NCBI RefSeq assembly: GCF_026735165.1 | Contig: NZ_JAPQES010000001.1 | Location: 310,001 to 374,000, forward strand | Direction: 5' to 3' | Length of the DNA stretch: 64,000 nt | Source: Clostridium ganghwense | GTDB lineage: Bacteria; Bacillota; Clostridia; Clostridiales; Clostridiaceae | Shown: positions 44,066 to 51,513 of the stretch, piece after piece | Layout: the number at the start of each line of letters is the position of its first letter | Position numbering within the stretch: position 1 is the stretch's first letter | Notes under the pieces: model-generated | Databases searched by the model: none | Told to the model about the DNA's origin: nothing | Seen by the model: only the letters and a program-made list of their open reading frames with translations | Position numbers and translations under genes: made by a program

Positions 44066-44992
44066 CTATAGCATATTAAGCATATCTTGCTTTTCTCTCG
44101 TAAATCTATTGTATACACTTCGTTTTACTTGTTCCGAACTACTTCTAAAGTAAATATTAACCTTCTGACGTTCATTATATAAATCATTTATAATACTGCG
44201 ATCATCCTTATTTAAATTTAACTTTGAAAATATAGCTGAAGTTCCCCCCACACCGTGTTGAACTACCGTAGACCATAAACTTTCCTTTAAAGCATCACTT
44301 CTTTTATCTATATTAAAACCAAATTTGGATTTTAAATTTTGTGCAGCTTTATCATAATAAGATTGTTTTACATAATCTTGCTGAACTTTCATGAATTTCT
44401 CCTTATTAGTCAAAGCTATATTGAGCCATGCAGCATCAAAATTTTTACCAAATTTATTACCATCTTTCCTCTTCGCTTCTGAAAGTTTAGAATAAAACTC
44501 TCCATAATTTCCTTTAAGGGAATTTACAAAAGAATTTAGCGAACCTGTTTTTGAGGAAAATTGCCATGCTCCATAAGACTTTCCACCATAATCTCCTGGG
44601 GTATTACTTATTGCTCCAGGATTTAAGTTTGATTCATACTTAGAAGCTTTTAAACCTAATCCACTAAATTTATTGTATATTCCTTTTGAATATGACTGTG
44701 GATAGCTAGTACTTCTCATAATTGAATTAAAATTACTTAAAGTTCCTAGAGAATCTACTGAATTTCCAGAATTTCCCTGATCCAAAGCAGCTGATACAAA
44801 CTCTTGCATCATTGGGTTGCCTGTATTTTCTGACATTTGATTTAGCATTACTTCAAAAGCAAATTTCTCAACTGCTTTATTTAAGTTTTTCTCGTTATTT
44901 TCTATTTTTCCATTATTATCAACATTATTTTTCATTTGTGACATGTAGTTTTTCAAAAATATATTGTTAACATCATTTGCAGATATCGCCAT
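44066..44992 (-). CDS. Lysozyme-like protein, VgrG3 C-terminal-like
   Basis: A 308-residue protein. The N-terminal third (about 1-105) is helical and polar, with a VEKFAFEVMLNQM segment near 43. The rest (about 115-308) has ESNLNPGAISNTPGDYGGKS then YGAWQFSSKTGSLNSF, the pattern of lysozyme-like peptidoglycan hydrolases at the C terminus of some VgrG and phage tail proteins. The Glu in YESN could be catalytic. There is no signal peptide, and no phage or secretion gene lies nearby. The start ATG has a GGTGAGAG-type ribosome binding site. Confidence 0.65.
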   Translation of the reverse strand: MAISANDVNNIFLKNYMSQMKNNVDNNGKIENNEKNLNKAVEKFAFEVMLNQMSENTGNPMMQEFVSAALDQGNSGNSVDSLGTLSNFNSIMRSTSYPQSYSKGIYNKFSGLGLKASKYESNLNPGAISNTPGDYGGKSYGAWQFSSKTGSLNSFVNSLKGNYGEFYSKLSEAKRKDGNKFGKNFDAAWLNIALTNKEKFMKVQQDYVKQSYYDKAAQNLKSKFGFNIDKRSDALKESLWSTVVQHGVGGTSAIFSKLNLNKDDRSIINDLYNERQKVNIYFRSSSEQVKRSVYNRFTREKQDMLNML

Positions 44993-45070
44993 TACTCTCT
45001 CACCACTTTATATAAAAATTTTTCAATGTTATTGTTATCGTATGATAAAAGTAAAAGTTTATATATAGTC

Positions 45071-46159
45071 CTAATATTTATAAGTAACTACAGGCTTCAA
45101 ACTAGCTACAAGCCTAATCATTTTTTCTTCTAACATATCCTCTATTACTCTTTCTATATTTTTATAAGCTTCTGGTGCTTCTTCATATATTAAGGTTTTG
45201 TCCTTACATATTAAATTACAACCAAAAGAATTATTTCTAATAGATTTTTTAGAATAAACATTTTCAAGTTTTTCTCTGCATCCAAATCTGGCCCACTTTC
45301 TTCCAGATCCATGAGAAATTGAAAAAGCATAATCAATAAGATTATCTTCTGGTTCTACTATATATGAATTAGTTCCCCTAGAACCTGCTATAACAATATA
45401 TCCTTTATCAGAAGGCGCTGCTCCCTTTCTATGAATATAGAATATTTCATTATCAATTTCATACTTATCTATGCTATTATGAACACTTTCTAACAGCTTT
45501 TTGTCATCCTTACCATTTACCGCTGTTAATATCCTGTATGCAATTAACTCCCTATTTAACTTTGCAAACTCAACAGCTCTAGTATGCTCACAAAAATAAT
45601 CATGAAACCCCTTACTATTAGCATCTAGTCCGTTTTGACAGCAATACTCTTTTATATATTTATTCAATATATACTCTCCATAACTTCTAGAACCGCTGTG
45701 AACTAATAAATATATATTATTTTTATCTATTCCTATTTTATCTAAGGCCTCTTTATTATATATACCATCTATTTGTTGAAACTCAGCAAAATGATTACCG
45801 CCACCTATAGTTCCCAATTTCCCCTTAAATGGCAACTCCACTTCTTTAGTTAATTCATCTATATTTATGTTTTCTATACCATTTATTTTTTGCAGTTTTT
45901 TCATAATTTTATCTACTTTAAGCTTATCCTTCTTTAATCCTGTACTAAAAAGTGTCATACCGCAGCCTATATCATTTCCTATAATATGAGGATATATAAT
46001 ATCTTTAGTTATAAAACTAGCTCCAACTGGTGTCTTTCCAACATGTAAATCAGGAAGTCCTACTGCCTTAACTATTCCTTTTAACTGTGCAACTTTTTTA
46101 AGCTGTTCAACAGCATTACTTTCTATCCATGACTTTTCACTTTTAACTATCTTTATCAT
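45071..46159 (-). CDS. RtcB-family RNA ligase
   Basis: Joins RNA 2',3'-cyclic phosphate (or 3'-phosphate) ends to 5'-OH ends using GTP and Mn. The 362 residues are shorter than E. coli RtcB (about 408). Metal-binding motifs NDIGCGM near 61 and GGGNHFAEFQ near 121, SGSRSYG near 152 and the guanylated-His region with ISHGSGRKWAR near 285 are seen. The SHGSGR/GAAPSDKG pattern is like the RtcB group that accompanies PrfH, but no prfH, archease or rtcA gene is here. The start follows AAGGAGAG at about twelve bases. Confidence 0.88.
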   Translation of the reverse strand: MIKIVKSEKSWIESNAVEQLKKVAQLKGIVKAVGLPDLHVGKTPVGASFITKDIIYPHIIGNDIGCGMTLFSTGLKKDKLKVDKIMKKLQKINGIENINIDELTKEVELPFKGKLGTIGGGNHFAEFQQIDGIYNKEALDKIGIDKNNIYLLVHSGSRSYGEYILNKYIKEYCCQNGLDANSKGFHDYFCEHTRAVEFAKLNRELIAYRILTAVNGKDDKKLLESVHNSIDKYEIDNEIFYIHRKGAAPSDKGYIVIAGSRGTNSYIVEPEDNLIDYAFSISHGSGRKWARFGCREKLENVYSKKSIRNNSFGCNLICKDKTLIYEEAPEAYKNIERVIEDMLEEKMIRLVASLKPVVTYKY

Positions 46160-46163
46160 ATTC

Positions 46164-46262
46164 TCTATATTCTCTCCTTAAATTCATTATTTGTTTTTAT
46201 ATTCTTTGAGAGAACAAAGATTAACCAATAGAAATTTTATTAAGTTCTTTCTATATTCTCTC
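46164..46262. repeat. Two direct repeats upstream of rtcB
   Basis: TCTATATTCTCTC occurs at 46164-46176 and 46250-46262, 86 bases apart. On the - strand the nearer copy spans the ribosome binding site of rtcB. They could be sites for a regulator. The remaining bases up to 46456 hold no gene. Confidence 0.5.
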
Positions 46263-46456
46263 ACCCATCTTATTTACTAACATCATATTAAACACGTCCT
46301 TTCAAATGACTATTTTTATATAATTATAACACATTGACGAATTTTAGATCCTATTGTTGATTAATTTTATAATTTATTCCTAATTTTGAATTTATGTTAA
46401 AGTTATGGATACATTTTCCGATAATCAGTAATGAGAAAATTTGAAAGGATGATATT

Positions 46457-47788
46457 ATGAAAAAAATTACTTCTATGTTAAGACAAACATTTTGCACATT
46501 ACTATCATGTTTGTTTGTCTTTACTGGAGTCATGGTAGCACAAGCTGCTTTATCTCCAGCAGTTGTTGCAAAAGCAGCAACAGCATCTGACAATGCATAT
46601 GTTTACTATGTATCAAATGGATCTTTATACCGTGTAATGAGCGACGGTACCAAAGAACAAAGGTTAGTTAACTCTTTTCAAGGTGTTCAACTTACACCAG
46701 CTGGGAATTATCTATACTACATGTATGACGAAAGATCTACCACACTATTACGTATTCCTATGGATGGTTCAGCAGTTCTCCCATCACGTTTTCAATCTGA
46801 TGTAGTACACTTTGTAGTAGATGGTGATTTTATATACTACATGAACGATAAAGGTGCTATATACCGTGCTTCTGTAAATGCTAAAAAAGCTTCTGAAGCC
46901 AAACTAATAACAGATATGGCAGATACAAAACATCCTGGATTTGTTGTTATTGAAGGACGAGTATATTATAATGCACTTAAAAGTGGACGTACAACTTGGG
47001 TAGCTTCAAAGGCTGCTAACGGAAGTGGACAAGTACAATGGATTGCATCAGGTGCTATTCCTAATCCATGGTTTACACGTACCGATAAGACATCTATTTA
47101 TATGATGATAAACACTAAACCTGAGGAAACTAGATATTCATTAAACTGCATGGTACTCTATTCAATACCTAAAAAAGGTGGAGCTGCAAAAGCACTTAAT
47201 CTAAAAACTCCACTTAACGCAAACTCTGTATATTCTGGCTGGTGGACTAACGGATATTTTCTATTTAATAATGGTATATCACTTGATTTAAATGGAGAAT
47301 ATGACTATACAACTAGTAAAGGTTGTATCATGGATATGAAAGGTAATATGATTCAAATACATGATACAGGTATATATGAAATTGCTAACATTGCTCCTAA
47401 CAAACTTGTATTTGTAGATGCATATGGTAATGCTTTTGTTAGTACACTAAACAACAACAAGATTGTAAATAAAAAGCAACTTTCCATAAATTATGCAGGC
47501 TATGTACGTAATCTTATGACTGATGGTAAAGTAGGAGCAACTATGCTATTCGCACAAAGCGGAGCATATATGTTACAACCTGATTTATCTCTTAAAAAAA
47601 TGGTTGGAATTGAATGGGATTTATGTATGTATAAAGATAATGTACCTGGATTTTTCTATGTTAATGCTGGCGACAATGGTAGATTATATCACATGAACAA
47701 TGATGGTAAAACAAGTACAAAACTAAGTGATAAAAAAGTTAAGAGAATAGTATTAATCTCAAAACCTAATGCTGCATCACAAAAATAG
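46457..47788 (+). CDS. Secreted DUF5050-like beta-propeller protein
   Basis: A 443-residue exported protein with a signal peptide (about 1-38, ending AVVAKA-A). The rest is a series of short beta units of the type VYYVSNGSLYRVMSDGT, YLYYMYDERSTTLLRIPMDG, FIYYMNDKGAIYRASVNA and LYHMNNDGKT. This is the pattern of DUF5050 or LRP1-like propellers. No enzyme motif is seen. It is followed by its own terminator, then by a gene for a membrane protein. The start ATG has GAAAGGATG upstream. Function unknown; a binding role outside the cell is likely. Confidence 0.75.
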   Translation: MKKITSMLRQTFCTLLSCLFVFTGVMVAQAALSPAVVAKAATASDNAYVYYVSNGSLYRVMSDGTKEQRLVNSFQGVQLTPAGNYLYYMYDERSTTLLRIPMDGSAVLPSRFQSDVVHFVVDGDFIYYMNDKGAIYRASVNAKKASEAKLITDMADTKHPGFVVIEGRVYYNALKSGRTTWVASKAANGSGQVQWIASGAIPNPWFTRTDKTSIYMMINTKPEETRYSLNCMVLYSIPKKGGAAKALNLKTPLNANSVYSGWWTNGYFLFNNGISLDLNGEYDYTTSKGCIMDMKGNMIQIHDTGIYEIANIAPNKLVFVDAYGNAFVSTLNNNKIVNKKQLSINYAGYVRNLMTDGKVGATMLFAQSGAYMLQPDLSLKKMVGIEWDLCMYKDNVPGFFYVNAGDNGRLYHMNNDGKTSTKLSDKKVKRIVLISKPNAASQK

Positions 47789-47798
47789 ATTTTAAAAG

Positions 47799-47833
47799 AA
47801 CTACCACAGTATATTTTGTATACTATGGTAGTT
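47799..47833 (+). terminator. Terminator after the beta-propeller gene
   Basis: A 15-bp stem with one mismatch (AACTACCACAGTATA with TATACTATGGTAGTT) and a 5-base loop, with a T-rich tail. The bases of the arm resemble the family-1 hairpins. Confidence 0.75.
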
Positions 47834-47898
47834 TCAATCTTTTTGTTCTTTTTTGTACATAATGTAAAATTTAACACAACAACGAAGGAGAAATATAA

Positions 47899-48969
47899 AT
47901 GGAACAATCTTACTTTATGAAAATCTATAAAAAAAGATGGCGTTATAGGTTTATAGTACTATTCCTTTGGGGTATTGGTATTATTGGTTTAATATACCAA
48001 GGAGCAGTTACATACTATAACAGCACAAATAATCCAACTATTGTTAAAACCGAATCAGATTATATGAAAGCTGTACAGAACAATAGTTATATCAAAATTG
48101 ACTCGAAAGAACTATATGATTTAGGTATTGAACTGGTAGAAACCAAAAGTAAACATGGTAAAAAATTATCAGAACATACAAAAGCAATGTTTACAGCTAT
48201 AAACCTTGATGGAAAAATACTTGCAGTATCTCTTCCTCCTGAGGTATATAAAGAAATGATGGAACAAAAAAAAGTATCTTACTTATTGGTGGGCAACATA
48301 AAAGAATTCAAAAATGATGACTTAAGATTTTTTAAAAACATCCTTATAACAGATGGATTTTCAGCTAAAGAGGTAAATTCATTATTACATAGAAACTATC
48401 TACACTATATAACTCCATCTCACTTAGCCGCACCATATTTTATTTTAGCAGTTTGCATTGCCATAGCACTTATAGCGTTATTTATACCTTGTATGTATAG
48501 AAATACTAAAGCTTTAAAAAGCCTTAAAAACTATTCAAACGGCAACCTTGAAAAAGCCTATGAAGAAATTGATAATGAAATTAAATTATGGGATGTATAT
48601 AAAAAGGCTCCCTTTACAGTAACACCAAACTATATAATAGTTGAAAGTCAGGCAATTGTATTTGCTATGCCATTAAACGAGCTAATGTGGGTCTACAAAA
48701 GCACTGTACAAAGTAAATTATGCCGCTTTATTCCATTAGGTATGAAAATAGATAGTATAGTATTTGTATTTTCAGATAAAAGAACTTATAAGATTGATTT
48801 GTATAGAAAAGGTCAACGTATTGATGAGACTATACAATATATTTCAAAACATTGTAATACATCTATTGTGGGATTTTCTCAAGAACTTAAAGATTTATTG
48901 AAGAAAAATCCTAATGAGTTTATACGTCAATGGAGAATGCGTAAAGAAATGAATATGACAGATTTATAA
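47899..48969 (+). CDS. Two-helix membrane protein of unknown function
   Basis: A 356-residue protein. A basic N terminus (KIYKKRWRYR) precedes a membrane helix (about 19-40). A polar extracytoplasmic part (about 45-170) and a second helix (about 176-200) follow. The C-terminal cytoplasmic domain (about 205-356) has TPNYIIVESQAIVFAMPLNE and VFVFSDKRTYKIDLYRKG, like a small beta-sheet PH-type fold. No motif I recognise. The start ATG has AAGGAG upstream. It follows the secreted propeller gene by 110 bases. Confidence 0.7.
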   Translation: MEQSYFMKIYKKRWRYRFIVLFLWGIGIIGLIYQGAVTYYNSTNNPTIVKTESDYMKAVQNNSYIKIDSKELYDLGIELVETKSKHGKKLSEHTKAMFTAINLDGKILAVSLPPEVYKEMMEQKKVSYLLVGNIKEFKNDDLRFFKNILITDGFSAKEVNSLLHRNYLHYITPSHLAAPYFILAVCIAIALIALFIPCMYRNTKALKSLKNYSNGNLEKAYEEIDNEIKLWDVYKKAPFTVTPNYIIVESQAIVFAMPLNELMWVYKSTVQSKLCRFIPLGMKIDSIVFVFSDKRTYKIDLYRKGQRIDETIQYISKHCNTSIVGFSQELKDLLKKNPNEFIRQWRMRKEMNMTDL

Positions 48970-48980
48970 TAAAGTAAATA

Positions 48981-49017
48981 GTAGCCAGTTTATATATAAA
49001 ATCTATAAACTGGCTAC
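48981..49017. terminator. Terminator hairpin, family 3 copy 1
   Basis: GTAGCCAGTTTATA pairs with TATAAACTGGCTAC around an AT-rich loop. The same hairpin, with one or two changes at the ends, occurs at 55472-55510. Confidence 0.8.
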
Positions 49018-49145
49018 TAAGCAAACCCTAATTCATTTTTAAACTGATTCTCTGTTTCCTTAAACACAAAACTTTCCTTCCTAATTACCTCGGTTCCAAT
49101 TGCACTTACATACACTTTAATTGATCTTTGGGTAAATCTAAAATT
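49017..49145 (-). pseudogene. Possible remnant of a gene 3' end
   Basis: On the - strand an open frame of about 42 codons ends just before the hairpin at 48981. It reads SIKVYVSAIGTEVIRK and KETENQFKNELGFA and has no start codon. The composition looks like coding sequence, but I recognise no family. Upstream it runs into the tandem repeat. Confidence 0.35.
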
Positions 49146-49387
49146 TTACTTTCTAAAAACTTTACACTTTTTCTTGTTACTTTAATTCTTAACTCTTTAA
49201 CTCTTTAACTCTTTAATTCTTTAACTCTTTAATTCTTAACTCTTTAATTCTTTAATTCTTTAATTCTTAATTCTTAATTCTTAATTCTTAATTCTTAATT
49301 CTTAATTCTTGATTCTTAATTCTTGATTCTTAACCTACATACTTCTTTACTTTAAAACTAACTTTCCCTTAATACATTAGGGTTTGC
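49021..49387. repeat. 12-bp inverted repeats bounding the tandem-repeat segment
   Basis: GCAAACCCTAAT at 49021-49032 and its complement at 49376-49387 bound a 367-base segment that holds the possible ORF remnant and the tandem repeat. It may be a small mobile element scar, or the two arms of a long RNA stem. Confidence 0.5.
49181..49333. repeat. Tandem repeat of 7-8 bases (TTAATTC/TTTAACTC)
   Basis: About twenty units: first 8-base TTTAACTC and TTTAATTC, then 7-base TTAATTC, with late variants TTGATTC. It is non-coding on both strands and lies in the 699-base gene-free stretch 48970-49668. It is not a CRISPR array, since there are no spacers. Confidence 0.9.
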
Positions 49388-49509
49388 AAGAAGTTTTTTT
49401 ATTCTTCTTGTTTATATTATAGCATGTCTTAATATAAACGAAAAGGTTTTTTCTGAATTTTCAGTATTTTCTTGTTTTACTAAAAAACACTCTACTTCTT
49501 CTTATTTCA

Positions 49510-49553
49510 AAAACTTCTTAAGAACTTAAATTCCTAAATTCTTAAGAAGTTTT
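49510..49553. repeat. Palindromic repeat, family 2
   Basis: A 15-bp stem AAAACTTCTTAAGAA with its complement. With the next 29 bases it nearly repeats 38569-38645 (stop region of rnj). Here no gene ends nearby, since the next gene starts at 49669 in the + direction. Confidence 0.75.
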
Positions 49554-49668
49554 ATTGTTAAGTATATAAATTTCTTAATTCTCTTATCTCTAAAATGTTA
49601 ACAACCTTATGCACCTTTGAATATTATATTTTGTAACATTATTATGTGGGTAGGTAGGTGTATAGTAT

Positions 49669-50316
49669 ATGAACTACATACAGAATTCTGTTCAGATTAT
49701 AACAAAAGGATTGATTAAACCAGGCCACAAGATAGTTATAGAATATCCGAAGGTTATTTGTATGACAAATAAGGCTGTTCAAAAGAAAATAAATGATGCA
49801 ATACTATTTCTTGTTAACAAGCTATATGTTGATCAGATCAATCAACTAGTTTTTCTTCAAGGATACCCGCAGATACCTAAAATGGAAGTTAATGGTTGGT
49901 ATGAAATTAAAACAAACGAAAGAGGTGTTTTAAGTTTATCCATAGGCAATTACACTATGGCGTATCCTGCTGCTCATGGTTTTACCATTATTAAGTCATT
50001 AACATTTGATATACAAACAGGGAGAATATATCAATTATATAATTTGTTTAAACCCGAAAGCGACTATATGGAAATACTATCCGACATTATTTCTAAACAA
50101 ATAAAGGAACGCGATATTCATCTAATTAATGAATTTAAAGGTATTAAAACTAGTGATCAAGACTATTATATAGCTGACAAAGCTTTAGTAATATATTTTC
50201 AATTATATGAATTAACCGCATATGCATATGGCTTTCCTTATTTTCCAATCTCAGTATACGAAATACAGGATATTATTCAGGAAGATACTCCACTTTACAA
50301 AATGTTATATGATTAG
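49669..50316 (+). CDS. DUF3298-like protein
   Basis: A 215-residue protein without a signal peptide. N-terminal region IVIEYPKVICMTNKAVQKKI and AYPAAHGFTIIKSLTFDIQT in the middle are typical of the DUF4163/DUF3298 pair. The C terminus YYIADKALVIYFQLYELTAY then GFPYFPISVYEI is the DUF3298 signature. In RsiV this fold binds lysozyme, but this protein lacks a membrane helix. The start is the ATG at 49669; the upstream GGTAGGTAGG is only a weak ribosome binding site. Confidence 0.75.
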   Translation: MNYIQNSVQIITKGLIKPGHKIVIEYPKVICMTNKAVQKKINDAILFLVNKLYVDQINQLVFLQGYPQIPKMEVNGWYEIKTNERGVLSLSIGNYTMAYPAAHGFTIIKSLTFDIQTGRIYQLYNLFKPESDYMEILSDIISKQIKERDIHLINEFKGIKTSDQDYYIADKALVIYFQLYELTAYAYGFPYFPISVYEIQDIIQEDTPLYKMLYD

Positions 50317-50352
50317 CAATGCAGTACTAGCAAATACTATATGATGTACTGC

Positions 50353-50397
50353 AAGAACAAAGGTTGGAAATTATAAAATTTTATAATTTCCTAGTAA
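50353..50397. repeat. Palindromic repeat, family 4 copy 2
   Basis: Contains the same perfect 26-bp palindrome (50366-50391) as 22325-22350, with flanks in inverted orientation. It follows the DUF3298-like gene and converges on the LacI gene end. Confidence 0.8.
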
Positions 50398-50484
50398 GTA
50401 AAAAAGTTGAGACTTAAATAAATTTGTACTTACACAAATCTATTTAAGTCTCTGCATTTTGAATTTGATGCTATTTATAATTTG

Positions 50485-51513
50485 TTAACACCCCTTGGCT
50501 AACCCCTTACTATCAACTACTGATTCTCTTTCAATTAACTCTACGGGCATTACATATTCTCTAGCAGCATAGTTTTTAGTATTTACACTATCTATTACTA
50601 CCTCTGCAGCCTTTTCACCCTTTCTGAATATATCTTGCCTTATAGTAGTTAGTTCAGGAATAAAATACTCACTATTTTTAATATCATCAAATCCTACTAC
50701 TGAAATATGCTGTGGTACATATATTTTTTCTTTATAAAGTCCTTTAATTAAACCTATTGCCATTATATCCGAAACACAACATATAGCTGTGATTTCCTCT
50801 ACTTTTTCTTTTACTAAAAGAGCTACTTTTTTTCCACCTTCATAACTAACTTCTGATTCGAACACAAAATCACTCTTAGGATCAATATTATACTTTTTTA
50901 AAGCCTCTAAATATCCTTCGTATCTATCCTTATGTGCTGGATGACCTAAAAATCCAATATTCTTATGACCTTTCTTAATCAAATATTCCGTTGCTAAGTA
51001 AGCTCCTTTTTCATTTTCTGAAGATATATAAGTAAATTTATCACTGATTTTCTGATGATCAATCATAATTACAGGAATATCTACTTCTTCTAATCTTTTA
51101 TAAATATTCTTATTGTATTCTCCTAATACTATTAAACCTGACAGAGAACCACTTCTTAAAGTTTTTATGCATTCATCTTCATCCTTAACACATATTATCA
51201 AAGTATTGTATCTATATTCTCTGCATTTGTATTCTACTCCACTTAAAAATTCTTGGAAGAATGGATTTTCTGTGAATATAGTTTTTTGATAACTTTCCGA
51301 CCAAGGAACAAAGATACCAACAACTCTATTTTCTTTTTTTACCAAGCTTCGAGCAGCTAAATTTGGTTTATAACCAAGTTCATCTATTATTTTTAAAATT
51401 TTAGCTCTTGTTTCTTCTGTAACCTTGTCTACTCCATTTATTACATAAGACACTGTGGCTGTAGAAACTCCAGCCTCCTTTGCTACATCTTTTATTGTAA
51501 CTTTAGACTTCAT
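50485..51513 (-). CDS. LacI-family regulator of alpha-glucoside use
   Basis: A 342-residue repressor. The helix-turn-helix (about 4-50, VTIKDVAKEAGVSTATVSYV) and hinge (PNLAARSLV) are of the LacI type. The periplasmic-binding-like domain (about 60-330) probably binds a sugar. Its ATG overlaps the stop of the GH31 gene (ATGA), so the two are made together. The two AAACGTTT palindromes upstream of the GH31 gene are the likely operators, and malL may be a third target. Confidence 0.9.
   Translation of the reverse strand: MKSKVTIKDVAKEAGVSTATVSYVINGVDKVTEETRAKILKIIDELGYKPNLAARSLVKKENRVVGIFVPWSESYQKTIFTENPFFQEFLSGVEYKCREYRYNTLIICVKDEDECIKTLRSGSLSGLIVLGEYNKNIYKRLEEVDIPVIMIDHQKISDKFTYISSENEKGAYLATEYLIKKGHKNIGFLGHPAHKDRYEGYLEALKKYNIDPKSDFVFESEVSYEGGKKVALLVKEKVEEITAICCVSDIMAIGLIKGLYKEKIYVPQHISVVGFDDIKNSEYFIPELTTIRQDIFRKGEKAAEVVIDSVNTKNYAAREYVMPVELIERESVVDSKGLAKGC

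Noticed and set aside
49181-49333. CRISPR array
   Set aside because: Units are 7-8 bases with no spacers; it is a simple tandem repeat.
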